64,000 nt of DNA from Ruminococcus flavefaciens ATCC 19208 (GTDB lineage Bacteria > Bacillota > Clostridia > Oscillospirales > Ruminococcaceae): assembly GCF_000518765.1 (NCBI RefSeq), contig NZ_KI912489.1, forward strand, positions 190,652 to 254,651, in the 5' to 3' direction. Made by a program: the position numbers and the translations under genes. Shown here piece by piece: positions 47,446-57,457 of the stretch (positions within the stretch are counted from its first letter, which is position 1; each line of letters begins with the position of its first letter). Below the pieces are notes generated by a model. It saw nothing but the letters and a program-made list of their open reading frames with translations. It made no database searches and was not told the origin of the DNA.

Positions 47446-48228
47446 ATGCAAAAAGAAATCATAACAGGATTGCAGCTGCCGTTTATAGGTACAGCTGCAG
47501 GCTCAGCCTGTGTGTTTTTTATGAAGCACAGCCTGAGCAAACAAATACAGCGTGCATTGACAGGTTTTGCAGCAGGAGTTATGACCGCTGCCTCAATATG
47601 GAGCCTTATCATACCTGCAATGGATATGTCTGACGATAAGGGAAAGCTTGCTTTTATACCTGCGGTTATAGGATTCTGGTGCGGTATCCTGTTTTTGTTG
47701 TTGCTCGATACCGTAATACCACATCTGCACATGAATGCAGAAAAAGCAGAGGGCGTTCAGTCAAGTCTGGCGAGAACCACAATGATGGTTCTTGCGGTAA
47801 CTCTCCATAATATTCCCGAAGGAATGGCAGTGGGCATAGTATATGCAGGATTTCTGTCAGGATCAGCCGAGATGTCGGCAGGTGACGCTTTTGCACTGGC
47901 ACTGGGAATAGCTATACAGAATTTTCCGGAGGGAGCTATAATTTCCATGCCGCTTTATGCGGAGGGAAAAACCAAGAGTAAAGCATTTGCAGGCGGCGTT
48001 TCTTCAGGAGTAGTTGAACCCATAGGTGCAGCTCTTACGATACTGTTCGCAGGACTGTTTCTGCCTGCAATGCCATATTTACTGAGCTTTGCAGCAGGGG
48101 CTATGATCTACGTGGTCGTTGAAGAGATGATACCCGAAATGTCAGAGGGTGAACATTCAAACATTGGAGTTATCTTGTTTTCAGTCGGATTTACACTGAT
48201 GATGATACTCGATGTTGCACTCGGATAA
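47446..48228 (+). CDS. ZIP-family divalent metal transporter
   Basis: 260 aa from the ATG at 47446 (SD AAAGG). It has about eight membrane helices. HNIPEGMAVG and NFPEGAIISMP are the ZIP metal-binding motifs in helices 4 and 5 (the second motif has Asn where ZupT-type proteins often have Asn or His). It imports zinc, iron or manganese. Confidence 0.88.
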   Translation: MQKEIITGLQLPFIGTAAGSACVFFMKHSLSKQIQRALTGFAAGVMTAASIWSLIIPAMDMSDDKGKLAFIPAVIGFWCGILFLLLLDTVIPHLHMNAEKAEGVQSSLARTTMMVLAVTLHNIPEGMAVGIVYAGFLSGSAEMSAGDAFALALGIAIQNFPEGAIISMPLYAEGKTKSKAFAGGVSSGVVEPIGAALTILFAGLFLPAMPYLLSFAAGAMIYVVVEEMIPEMSEGEHSNIGVILFSVGFTLMMILDVALG

Positions 48229-48233
48229 AAAAT

Positions 48234-48270
48234 AAACTCGCCTGTACCTAAAAGTACAGGCGAGTTTTTG
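48234..48270. terminator. Bidirectional terminator between ZIP and enolase genes
   Basis: AAACTCGCCTGTAC / GTACAGGCGAGTTT is a perfect 14 bp stem with loop CTAAAA, between convergent genes. Confidence 0.92.
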
Positions 48271-48292
48271 GTAAAAGAAAGGTTCATCCGGA

Positions 48293-49615
<1,323 letters not shown>

Positions 49616-49687
49616 TTAATGTGGTATGCTTGCCTTTAAATATATTGATAGATTGCAGTAAAGGTGAGCATCAACATTATTGACGGT

Positions 49688-49748
49688 GCAGGCTCTTTGC
49701 ATACGGTGATATTCGCACATTATCACTTTAACCCTGAAAGGAGCCTGC
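49688..49748 (-). other. Structured element in the enolase 5' leader
   Basis: GCAGGCTC (49688) pairs perfectly with GAGCCTGC (49741). Inside, GTGATA/TATCAC forms a second stem. There is no U tract, so it is not a terminator. It lies ~100 nt upstream of the eno start within the predicted transcript. I compared it by eye with the fluoride riboswitch that often precedes eno and saw no match to its conserved segments. Confidence 0.55.
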
Positions 49749-49786
49749 TATAATGATTTATTGTGTTAGAAGCAACTAACAATAAA

Positions 49787-49815
49787 ATTATAACATTGCT
49801 CGGATTTGATGTCAA
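49787..49815 (-). promoter_or_regulatory. Promoter of eno
   Basis: TTGACA and TATAAT are exactly 17 bp apart on the minus strand. Confidence 0.85.
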
Positions 49816-49838
49816 TTATCTTGAATGAAATTTGTGTC

Positions 49839-49882
49839 TACTAACAAAATGATATATTAGTATGTGATAACAATATGTTATT
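49839..49882. promoter_or_regulatory. Inverted repeats in the eno-feo intergenic region
   Basis: TACTAA-N12-TTAGTA (49839-49862) and, just right of it, ATAAC-N5-GTTAT lie between the divergent eno and feo promoters. They may bind an iron regulator of the DtxR or Fur type. No consensus could be checked. Confidence 0.35.
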
Positions 49883-49917
49883 GTATACAAACTTCAATGA
49901 TTTATCATTTCAAATCA

Positions 49918-49946
49918 TTGACAAATCAAATTTGAGGTGATATTAT
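49918..49946 (+). promoter_or_regulatory. Promoter of the feo operon
   Basis: TTGACA and TATTAT are 17 bp apart, about 85 bp before feoA. Confidence 0.75.
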
Positions 49947-50032
49947 TTATATGTTATAAAGAGCTAACGAAATAACTTTAATATCACACTAATACATTAT
50001 CATAAAAATATATGAATTGGAAGGGTGAGAAA

Positions 50033-50245
50033 ATGATGCCGCTTAGTTTAGCAGAGCCTGAAAAGGAACTGACTATCAAGAAACTGGGAGGAAGTCCCGA
50101 GATACGTCAGCACCTTGAAAATCTCGGATTTACCGTGGGCGGAACAGTAACGCTCATAAATGTGCTGGGCGAAAATGTCATCGTTAAGGTAAAGGAGTCA
50201 CGTGTCGCCATTGGTGCGGATATGGCGCGAAGAATAATGGTCTGA
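50033..50245 (+). CDS. feoA: FeoA ferrous iron transport protein, first copy
   Basis: About 70 aa from the ATG at 50033 (SD AAGGG). It is SH3-like: LTIKKLGGSPEIRQHLENLGFTVGGTVTLIN, then VIVKVKESRVAIGADMARRIMV. It partners FeoB in ferrous iron uptake. A second feoA follows 14 bp later. Confidence 0.9.
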   Translation: MMPLSLAEPEKELTIKKLGGSPEIRQHLENLGFTVGGTVTLINVLGENVIVKVKESRVAIGADMARRIMV

Positions 50246-50259
50246 TAGGAGTGAGTATA

Positions 50260-50481
50260 ATGAAAACGCTTAGAGAAACAGCTGTAGGTTCAACAGCAAA
50301 GGTGAAGAAGCTCCACGGAGAGGGCGCTATAAAGCGCCGTATAATGGATATGGGACTTACAAAGGGTACGGAGGTATTTATCCGTAAGGTAGCACCTCTC
50401 GGCGATCCGATTGAAATAAAGGTTCGCGGCTATGAGCTTTCATTGCGTAAGGCAGACGCCGAGCTTATCGAGGTCGAATGA
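50260..50481 (+). CDS. feoA: FeoA ferrous iron transport protein, second copy
   Basis: About 73 aa from the ATG at 50260 (SD AGGAG). GAIKRRIMDMGLTKGTEVFIRKVAPLGDPIEIKVRGYELSLRKADAELIEV is a canonical FeoA. Two FeoA genes before FeoB are common in anaerobic Firmicutes. Confidence 0.92.
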   Translation: MKTLRETAVGSTAKVKKLHGEGAIKRRIMDMGLTKGTEVFIRKVAPLGDPIEIKVRGYELSLRKADAELIEVE

Positions 50482-50489
50482 TAAGGGAA

Positions 50490-50515
50490 AGGACTTTTCG
50501 GTCCTTATGTTTTTG
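50490..50515 (+). terminator. Hairpin between feoA and feoB
   Basis: AAGGAC / GTCCTT with a short loop, then ATGTTTTTG. It may lower read-through from feoA into feoB, or be a processing site. Confidence 0.45.
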
Positions 50516-50555
50516 ATATAATGTTGGCCATAAATAACTTGAAAGGAAGATATAA

Positions 50556-52967
50556 ATGGAACTGCGAATAGCACTTGCAGGCAACCCGAATGCAGGTAAG
50601 ACCACCCTGTTCAATGCACTGACGGGTTCAAACCAGTTCGTTGGCAACTGGCCCGGAGTTACTGTTGAGAAGAAGGAGGGAAAGCTGAAAAAGCACAGTG
50701 ATGTCATCATCACCGACCTGCCCGGAATATACTCATTATCGCCCTACACTCTTGAAGAAGTCGTTGCAAGAAACTACCTTATCGAAACCAGACCTGACGC
50801 TATACTCAATATCATAGACGGCACAAACCTTGAAAGAAATCTCTACCTCACAACGCAGCTCGTTGAGCTTGGAATACCTGTTGTCCTTGCGATAAATATG
50901 ATGGACGTGGTGAAGAAAAACGGCGACAAGATAAACATTCCTCAGCTATCAAAGCAGCTGGGATGTCAGATAGTCGAAATATCCGCGTTGAAAGGCACCG
51001 GAGTTGATGAAGCTGCGGAGGCAGCTATAAATGCTGCGAGAAACTCGAAAACTATACCACAGCATACATTCAGCGGACCTGTCGAACATGCTATTGCTCA
51101 CATCGAAGAAGCTGTGCTTCACGATATGCCGGAGGAGCAGCAGCGCTGGTATGCTATAAAGGTATTCGAGCGTGACGAAAAAGTCCTTGAAAAGCTGAAT
51201 ATCTCCGAGAGTACAATGAAGCATATCGAAGAAGATATAGCAGCAGCGGAAAAGGAGCTTGACGACGACGCTGAGTCTATCATCACAAATGAGCGCTACA
51301 TCTACATAGCTGATGTTATCAAGGCTTGCTACAGGAAGAAAAATGCAGGCAGCCTTACTGCTTCCGATAAGATAGACAAGGTAGTCACTAACCGTTGGCT
51401 GGGACTTCCTATCTTTGCGGTCATTATGACACTTGTATATCTCATTGCTATGAAAGGTCCGGGAGCATGGGCTACCGACTGGACTAACGATAATCTCTTC
51501 GGTGACGGCTTCCATCTGCTTGGTATCGGCTCGTCGGATTACAACGAAATTGCTGACGAATACGCAGGCGCACAGCAGATAATCGACGGCTATGATGCTT
51601 ACGTTGAGGAAAACGGCACAGCTCCCGTTGGCGAGTTCACTTACTCTGTTGAGGATGAAGAAACTCTTGAAACAACAGACGAAACAGCAACTATCGAGGA
51701 TTACAACGAAGCTCTTGCAACAGTAGAGCGTATCGGTGAAGAACCCGATCCTGCTGATTACGGTGTGTTCGTACCAAGTATCCCGGCTATAATAGAAAGC
51801 GGTCTTGACAAGGTTGGCGCAGCCGACTGGCTGAAAGGTCTTATCCTTGACGGTATCGTTGCAGGTGTGGGTGCTGTTCTCGGATTTGTACCGCAGATGT
51901 TAGTGCTGTTCTTCCTGCTTGCTTTCCTTGAGGCCTGCGGCTATATGGCACGTATTGCATTCGTGCTTGACCGTGTGTTCAGAAAGTTCGGCCTTTCGGG
52001 CAAGTCCTTCATTCCTATGCTTGTTGGCGTAGGCTGCGGCGTTCCCGGCATCATGGCTTCAAGAACTATCGAAAACGAGCGCGACAGACGTATGACGATC
52101 ATCACTACAACTTTCATTCCCTGCGGTGCTAAGGTACCGTTTATTGCAATGATAGCAGGTGCTATTTTCGGCGGTTCACCGCTTATCTCGGTATCAGCTT
52201 ACTTCATCGGTATGGCTGCTATAATCATATCGGGTATCATGCTGAAAAAGACCGCAATGTTCTCAGGAGAGCCTGCACCGTTCGTTATGGAGCTCCCTGC
52301 ATACCATATGCCAACACTCAGCAATGTTCTCCGTTCAATGTGGGAGCGTGGCTGGTCATTCATCAAAAAGGCTGGCTCTATCATACTTATTTCCACTATC
52401 GTTGTGTGGTTCCTGTCACGCTTCGGAACAGTGGACGGCAGCTTCACGATGCTTGACGAGGATCAGCTTGACAGCTCGCTCCTTGCAGGCTTCGGCTCAC
52501 TTATCGCTTGGATATTCTCGCCTCTGGGCTGGGGCAACTGGCAGGCAGCCGTTGCTTCTATCACAGGTCTTGTGGCTAAGGAAAATATCGTCGGAACAAT
52601 GGGCGTTCTCTACGGCGGCGGAGACGGTACTGTATGGCAGACTCTTGCTTCAAAGTTCACAGCTATCACAGGCTTCTCGTTCCTTGTGTTCAATCTTCTT
52701 TGCGCACCGTGCTTCGCAGCTATCGGAGCTATCAAGCGTGAGATGAACAACGCGAAATGGACTGCATTTGCTATCATTTATCAGTGCGGATTTGCTTATG
52801 CTATCGCTCTTATGATAACTCAGTTCGGCGGACTCTTCACAGGCGAGTCGAATATTATAGGAGTTATCGCAGCAGCTATGATACTTGCATTCATGTGCTA
52901 TATGCTCTTTGTTAAGAAGTATCACGAAGCTTCAAAGTTCAAGGGCGATGTAAAGGTAAAGGCGTAA
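50556..52967 (+). CDS. feoB: FeoB ferrous iron transporter
   Basis: Protein of 803 aa. The N-terminal G domain has GNPNAGKT, the switch region WPGVTVEKKEG, DLPGIYSLSPYT and the NMMD (NxxD-type) base motif. Then follow the helical domain and the membrane domain with VGCGVPGIMASRTI and PCGAKVPFIAMIAG gate motifs. Unusual is an acidic ~75 aa insertion (about residues 325-405, EYAGAQQIIDGYDAYVEENG... to EEPDPADYG) between the first two membrane helices, predicted outside the cell. It takes up Fe(II). Confidence 0.96.
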   Translation: MELRIALAGNPNAGKTTLFNALTGSNQFVGNWPGVTVEKKEGKLKKHSDVIITDLPGIYSLSPYTLEEVVARNYLIETRPDAILNIIDGTNLERNLYLTTQLVELGIPVVLAINMMDVVKKNGDKINIPQLSKQLGCQIVEISALKGTGVDEAAEAAINAARNSKTIPQHTFSGPVEHAIAHIEEAVLHDMPEEQQRWYAIKVFERDEKVLEKLNISESTMKHIEEDIAAAEKELDDDAESIITNERYIYIADVIKACYRKKNAGSLTASDKIDKVVTNRWLGLPIFAVIMTLVYLIAMKGPGAWATDWTNDNLFGDGFHLLGIGSSDYNEIADEYAGAQQIIDGYDAYVEENGTAPVGEFTYSVEDEETLETTDETATIEDYNEALATVERIGEEPDPADYGVFVPSIPAIIESGLDKVGAADWLKGLILDGIVAGVGAVLGFVPQMLVLFFLLAFLEACGYMARIAFVLDRVFRKFGLSGKSFIPMLVGVGCGVPGIMASRTIENERDRRMTIITTTFIPCGAKVPFIAMIAGAIFGGSPLISVSAYFIGMAAIIISGIMLKKTAMFSGEPAPFVMELPAYHMPTLSNVLRSMWERGWSFIKKAGSIILISTIVVWFLSRFGTVDGSFTMLDEDQLDSSLLAGFGSLIAWIFSPLGWGNWQAAVASITGLVAKENIVGTMGVLYGGGDGTVWQTLASKFTAITGFSFLVFNLLCAPCFAAIGAIKREMNNAKWTAFAIIYQCGFAYAIALMITQFGGLFTGESNIIGVIAAAMILAFMCYMLFVKKYHEASKFKGDVKVKA

Positions 52968-52979
52968 AGGAGTGGTAAT

Positions 52980-53150
52980 ATGCTCGCATGGTTGGCTGAA
53001 AATCTCGGAACTATCATCGTATCGCTGATACTCATTGCAATAGTTTCAATTGTCATCGTAAAGATGGTAAAGGATAAGAAAAGCGGCAAGGGGTCTTGCG
53101 GCTGCGGCTGCGAGCACTGTGCAATGCACGGAAAATGCCATACAAAATAA
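52980..53150 (+). CDS. FeoB-associated Cys-rich membrane protein
   Basis: 56 aa, directly after feoB, with SD AAAGGAG. One membrane helix (IIVSLILIAIVSIVIV), a Lys-rich linker, then CGCGCEHCAMHGKC. This small family regularly follows feoB in Firmicutes and may hand iron to or from FeoB. Confidence 0.88.
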   Translation: MLAWLAENLGTIIVSLILIAIVSIVIVKMVKDKKSGKGSCGCGCEHCAMHGKCHTK

Positions 53151-53225
53151 CAGTAACGGGGCGGTGCTGTCATCGCCCCATACAAAAACAAATGAGTTAG
53201 CATAAGCTAATAAAAAGGAGGAATT

Positions 53226-53525
53226 ATGAGCATAGTTATCGTTGGCGGCAATGACCGCATGGCAACACGTTATCAGGATATCTGCAAATCATTCAATCAC
53301 AAGTCCAAGGTCTTCACACAAATGCCTGCGGACTTCGAGAACAAGCTTGGTACTCCTGATCTTATGGTGGTTTTCACAGGGACCTGTTCCCATAAAATGC
53401 TTGGAGCTGTAAAGAAGAGCTCCGAGAAAAACGGAGTGCCCGTTGAGCACGTTCACAGCTCCAGCGTGAGTGCACTGAAACAGCTTCTTACTGATATCAA
53501 GGGTAGAAAATATGTCCGAAGTTGA
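53226..53525 (+). CDS. DUF2325-like protein
   Basis: Protein of 99 aa with SD AAGGAGG. IVIVGGNDRMATRYQDICKSF at the start and VVFTGTCSHKMLGAVKKSSEKNGVPV are typical of this small alpha/beta family, often found beside feo genes. The function is unknown. It overlaps the next gene by 14 bp. Confidence 0.78.
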   Translation: MSIVIVGGNDRMATRYQDICKSFNHKSKVFTQMPADFENKLGTPDLMVVFTGTCSHKMLGAVKKSSEKNGVPVEHVHSSSVSALKQLLTDIKGRKYVRS

Positions 53526-54075
53526 ACGCTTAAAGTTTGATAAAGATTTTGCCTTTCACGGCGCTCCTACGCTTCTGGGAGTAAAATGTGCCAACCTTAT
53601 TTCTTTCGATATGTGCGAGGAAACTATTGCGGAGTATCTGCATGAGTTCAGGTACAGACTGTCCGAAAGCGGACTGAGCGCAGTACAGCTCTGCAAGTGC
53701 CGTGAACGCACACTTGTATACATATACAACCCGAAAATGCTGACCGCATGGCTGAGTATGCCGCAGGTCCGGCAATTCCTTTCAGAGTACGGCTATACCT
53801 GCGATATGAGCATTGAACAAAAGCTCCGCAGGCTATCATGCCGTATAAGCTGCGACAATTTCCCGCATGAGATAGGTGTATTTCTCGGCTATCCCATTGA
53901 AGATGTCAGAGGATTTATAGGTAACCACGGAAAAAACTGTCTGCTGTGCGGCTACTGGAAGGTATATGAAAACGCCGAAAAGGCACAACAGACATTCAAA
54001 AACTATGATCGCTGCAGGGAAACCCTGTTCGATAGATTAAATCACGGCATGAGTTTATATCAAGCCATAAAATAA
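53512..54075 (+). CDS. DUF3793-like protein
   Basis: Protein of 187 aa with an early conserved segment FHGAPTLLGVKCANLISF, then FPHEIGVFLGYPIEDVRGFI and NCLLCGYWKVYENAEKAQQ. These match the DUF3793 family, frequent beside feo and flavodoxin genes in Clostridia. Cys residues (NCLLCGYWKVY) could bind a metal. The function is unknown. Confidence 0.8.
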   Translation: MSEVERLKFDKDFAFHGAPTLLGVKCANLISFDMCEETIAEYLHEFRYRLSESGLSAVQLCKCRERTLVYIYNPKMLTAWLSMPQVRQFLSEYGYTCDMSIEQKLRRLSCRISCDNFPHEIGVFLGYPIEDVRGFIGNHGKNCLLCGYWKVYENAEKAQQTFKNYDRCRETLFDRLNHGMSLYQAIK

Positions 54076-54088
54076 TAGGAGGTCTTTT

Positions 54089-54493
54089 ATGAAAACAGCA
54101 GTAATTTATTGGAGCGGCACAGGCAATACCGAGGCTATGGCAAAAGCGGCAGCCGAGGGTGCAAATGCAGAGCTTTTCGCAGTATCGGAGTTCAAGGGCA
54201 ATGTCGCTGACTATGACGCATTCGCTTTCGGATGCCCTGCAATGGGCGCAGAGGTGCTCGAAGAGGATGAGTTTGAGCCGTTCTTCACGGATATCGAGAC
54301 ATCACTCAGCGGCAAGAAGGTACTTCTTTTCGGATCATACGGTTGGGGCGACGGCGAGTGGATGCGTAACTGGTACGACCGTACAAAGGCAGCAGGCGCG
54401 GAGCTTATTGGCGACGAGGGCTTCATTGTTAACGAAGCAGCTTCCGACGATGACCTTGCAAAGCTGAAAGAGCTTGCTTCACAGCTTGCGTAA
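54089..54493 (+). CDS. Flavodoxin
   Basis: Protein of 134 aa. YWSGTGNTEAMAKA is the FMN-phosphate loop; FGSYGWGDGEWM and the preceding acidic strand complete the flavodoxin fold. It is a low-potential electron carrier that can replace ferredoxin in iron shortage, in keeping with the feo context. SD AGGAGG. Confidence 0.95.
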   Translation: MKTAVIYWSGTGNTEAMAKAAAEGANAELFAVSEFKGNVADYDAFAFGCPAMGAEVLEEDEFEPFFTDIETSLSGKKVLLFGSYGWGDGEWMRNWYDRTKAAGAELIGDEGFIVNEAASDDDLAKLKELASQLA

Positions 54494-54505
54494 GGAGATA
54501 CTGAA

Positions 54506-56029
54506 ATGAAGAAATTTACATCAATTTTATGTGCCGCAGCCTGCTTTGCAGCTGCCGCAGTTCCCTTTACAGCAAACGCTGCTGACGGTGACAAGGTATA
54601 CGGCACAATGAATATCCCATACGCTGATTTCTATGCAGCAGAGCTGAACAACAGCGTTCCTGTTGACGCAGTTTCTTCCGCGACCACAAACAAGTGGAAG
54701 GGCAATACTACAGGAAGTATGGGTGAGGACGGAAAGTGGCAAAGCGGCGGACTTGCAGCAGGCACTTTCAATACCGAGACTGAAAACGGCGGCGGAAAGA
54801 TACTTGGTGTCATTTATCCTGTTGAGATAGCCAAGTCAGATCTTGACAAGCTCAGCGATAAAATGGGATTTACGGAGCTTTCAGAGAAGCCAAAGGCATA
54901 CAAGCCTGTTACAGTAGAAAGCGGCAAGGCTTCTTTTGGAAAGCTTGTGGATGCAGACGGAGCTGAAACTCTCAGCGGTGAGATGACAGTATCAAGTCTT
55001 ACAAGCTGGGGCGATTATCAGATAAACGTTAAGGGCATACCTGCCAACTGTGATATTTACGGTGTCATCGTAAAGACAAAAGAGGGTACTGACTACGGTA
55101 TGCGAGCTCTTGAAAACATCTGGCGCAACGGACAGATAGCATGGGGCACAGGCATAAAGGAGAAAGAGCCTCACGGCAATACTTTGTCATCGGAACACTA
55201 CAAGACATCTCAGGGACAGACTATCACTGACGTAACATTCATCACACTTAACGGCTACAGCACTCTTTCGGGACAGAACGGATATCTTCCCATAAAATTC
55301 GCCGACAGCCTTACAGTCGAGAGCGGCAAGTCGGGCAAGGGTTCTGTTACATTTGACAACTCTGCCGTTCCTGCTGATTATAAGGTAAAGGGAGAAGTGG
55401 CTGACGGATTTACAGTATCAGGAAATACTGTAAGCTACAGTAACGCACAGCCGGGTAGTTATACGCTTACTGTTTCCGATGAAAACGGCAAATATTCCGA
55501 TGTAAGAGGAAGCTTCACACTTACAACTGACGCTATCCCTGTTAAGTATTCCGACGGAAAGCTTGTGGCTGCTGACGGAGCTTCATTGACAGATGCAGCG
55601 AACTACCTCAAAAATATCACATCTGTAACAGTTGGCGAAAAGAAGTATGCTACAGGCAGACGAGGTGTAACTGTCATCGACTCACAGACAGGTGAGGTAA
55701 AGCTTGACGCCAAGTCAGGAGAAGAAAATGTTTTCGATGGCTCCGGCAAGTACAAGCTCACAGTTGAAGCAACAGGATATGAGAAAAATTATGAATTCGA
55801 GATAAATGATCAGGCATCAGTAACAACAACAACTACTACCACAACATCAGCTAATACGACTTCAACATCAAAGACAACAGCAAAAGCAACAACTACTACA
55901 GCTAAAAAGACAACAACAGCTGCAAAGACGGACAGTCCTAAGACAGGCGTAAGCGGAGCAGCACTGCCTGTTACATTCCTTGCAATTGCAGGAGTATCTG
56001 CATTTGCATTCAGAAAAAAGAGATCCTGA
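54506..56029 (+). CDS. Tp47-domain-like secreted surface protein with SPKTG tail
   Basis: Protein of 507 aa with a signal peptide (to about ANA). Features recall the Tp47/pallilysin-type domain in Clostridia: VYGTMNIPYADFYAAEL with VDAVSSATTNKWKG, then GTDYGMRALENIWRNGQIAWGTG. A Thr-rich stalk ends in SPKTG, a membrane helix and the basic tail KKRS. The tail resembles a sortase signal, matching the FN3 protein at 36 kb. Downstream genes suggest a role in extracellular metal or electron handling. Confidence 0.7.
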   Translation: MKKFTSILCAAACFAAAAVPFTANAADGDKVYGTMNIPYADFYAAELNNSVPVDAVSSATTNKWKGNTTGSMGEDGKWQSGGLAAGTFNTETENGGGKILGVIYPVEIAKSDLDKLSDKMGFTELSEKPKAYKPVTVESGKASFGKLVDADGAETLSGEMTVSSLTSWGDYQINVKGIPANCDIYGVIVKTKEGTDYGMRALENIWRNGQIAWGTGIKEKEPHGNTLSSEHYKTSQGQTITDVTFITLNGYSTLSGQNGYLPIKFADSLTVESGKSGKGSVTFDNSAVPADYKVKGEVADGFTVSGNTVSYSNAQPGSYTLTVSDENGKYSDVRGSFTLTTDAIPVKYSDGKLVAADGASLTDAANYLKNITSVTVGEKKYATGRRGVTVIDSQTGEVKLDAKSGEENVFDGSGKYKLTVEATGYEKNYEFEINDQASVTTTTTTTTSANTTSTSKTTAKATTTTAKKTTTAAKTDSPKTGVSGAALPVTFLAIAGVSAFAFRKKRS

Positions 56030-56049
56030 CAAACTCTCCAATAAATCAT

Positions 56050-56077
56050 GACCTCTGCGGCTTATGCTGCGGAGGTC
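56050..56077 (+). other. Intercistronic hairpin
   Basis: GACCTCTGC / GCGGAGGTC, 9 bp, between the Tp47-like and reductase genes, with no T run. It is probably an mRNA processing or stability element. Confidence 0.5.
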
Positions 56078-56100
56078 AGATACTGTAAAGAGGTATTTTT

Positions 56101-57456
56101 ATGCTATTTCTTATATCATTGGCTTTTGCGCTTATAGTCGCGTTTATTCTTGACAAGCCGCTGAAAAAATGTCCTGCGGTATTCTATATCACGGCAGCAG
56201 TACTCACAGTTGCTTCTGTCATTGTCACGCAGTCCGACATGACGATCTCAAGCAGATTTGTCCGCGATTATGCTCTCGGAATATTCTCACGCGGAGCTCT
56301 CGGAACTGCATTCTGGGCAGTTGTTATGTGGGCAGGAGCGCTGCCCAACGGTTCAGCTCCCATAAAGAAGCTCATGCCCATACGCGGCGAATTATCCATA
56401 ACTGCGGCGATACTTACGTTCTCGCACATCATCACATACGGTATGACGTACATCACAAATCTCATCAAGGGCAGAACAGGCTCAGATTTCGTTATAACGA
56501 GTATCGTATGTCTTGCAATGGTACTGATAATGACGCCTCTCACTGTGATGTCGTTCAAGAAGATACGCAAAAAGATGAACGCCAAAATATGGAAGAAGAT
56601 ACAGCGTCTTGCGTATATTTTCTATGCTCTTATCTACGTTCATATCCTTGTATTGTTCATACCAAAGGCTCAGAAGGGGAGAGAGGGCTATTTCCTTAGC
56701 GTACTTGTGTACAGCGCAGTTTTCATCGGCTATGCTGTAATGCGTATCAGAAAGTATTATATTGCCAATAAAAAGCCCGAAAAGAAGCTTTTACCAAATG
56801 CAGTATGTGCCTGCGCTTTTGCCTTGCCGTTTGCACTTGTAGGAGCTTTTTCATATGGTACGGGAACTAAGTCTGCGAAGCCGTCGTCTGATGTAAGTGA
56901 AAATGCGGCGACCTTTACATTTGCCCCTACCACAACAGCTGTTACCGAAGCAGCTGTAACTGCTGTCAGGGACGATAAAAAGACTTCCGAGACTACAGCA
57001 GTAACAGTTACAGACTCAAAAACTACAGCAACAGAGCCTGTAACTTCAAATAAAAAGGACGAAAAGCCCACATCTGCCGAGGAAGAAAAGCATGAGGAAA
57101 AGCAGGAAGAACAGGAGCATAATGATGAGCCTGCACAGGAGCAGCATGAAGAAGCTCCTGCTGCCGAGCCGCAGTCGAACTATAGATACCGAAACGGTGA
57201 ATATGAGGGAGAAGCTGAGGGCTACGCAGGAAAGGTACACGTTAAGCTTACCATAGAAAACGACGCCATAACAAGTATTTCCGCATGGGCTGACGATGAC
57301 GATCCCGAGTATTTCGGAGATGCAATGAATACTGTCATACCGCAGATAGGTGCAAAGGTCAGCGCCGACGGCATAGATGCTTGTTCGGGAGCAACTTATA
57401 GTTCAAACGGTATTATTGAGGCGGCAAAAAAAGCATTGGGACAGGCGATGAACTGA
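56101..57456 (+). CDS. Ferric-reductase-like membrane protein with FMN-binding domain
   Basis: Protein of 451 aa. Six or so membrane helices (residues 1-~225) resemble the ferric reductase/MsrQ-type haem core, with His in FSHIITYG and YVHILVLF as likely haem ligands. A long Thr/Glu/Lys-rich linker follows, then a C-terminal FMN-binding domain (GYAGKVHVKLTIENDAITSI ... DACSGATYSSNGI). The SGAT motif is the site at which FMN is covalently joined to Thr. This is the plan of a transmembrane electron-transfer protein that could reduce ferric iron outside the cell. Confidence 0.82.
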   Translation: MLFLISLAFALIVAFILDKPLKKCPAVFYITAAVLTVASVIVTQSDMTISSRFVRDYALGIFSRGALGTAFWAVVMWAGALPNGSAPIKKLMPIRGELSITAAILTFSHIITYGMTYITNLIKGRTGSDFVITSIVCLAMVLIMTPLTVMSFKKIRKKMNAKIWKKIQRLAYIFYALIYVHILVLFIPKAQKGREGYFLSVLVYSAVFIGYAVMRIRKYYIANKKPEKKLLPNAVCACAFALPFALVGAFSYGTGTKSAKPSSDVSENAATFTFAPTTTAVTEAAVTAVRDDKKTSETTAVTVTDSKTTATEPVTSNKKDEKPTSAEEEKHEEKQEEQEHNDEPAQEQHEEAPAAEPQSNYRYRNGEYEGEAEGYAGKVHVKLTIENDAITSISAWADDDDPEYFGDAMNTVIPQIGAKVSADGIDACSGATYSSNGIIEAAKKALGQAMN

Positions 57457-57457
57457 C

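Noticed and set aside
46878..47732. 284-codon reverse ORF
   Set aside because: It spans the methyltransferase and ZIP genes in antisense; those two carry clear family motifs.
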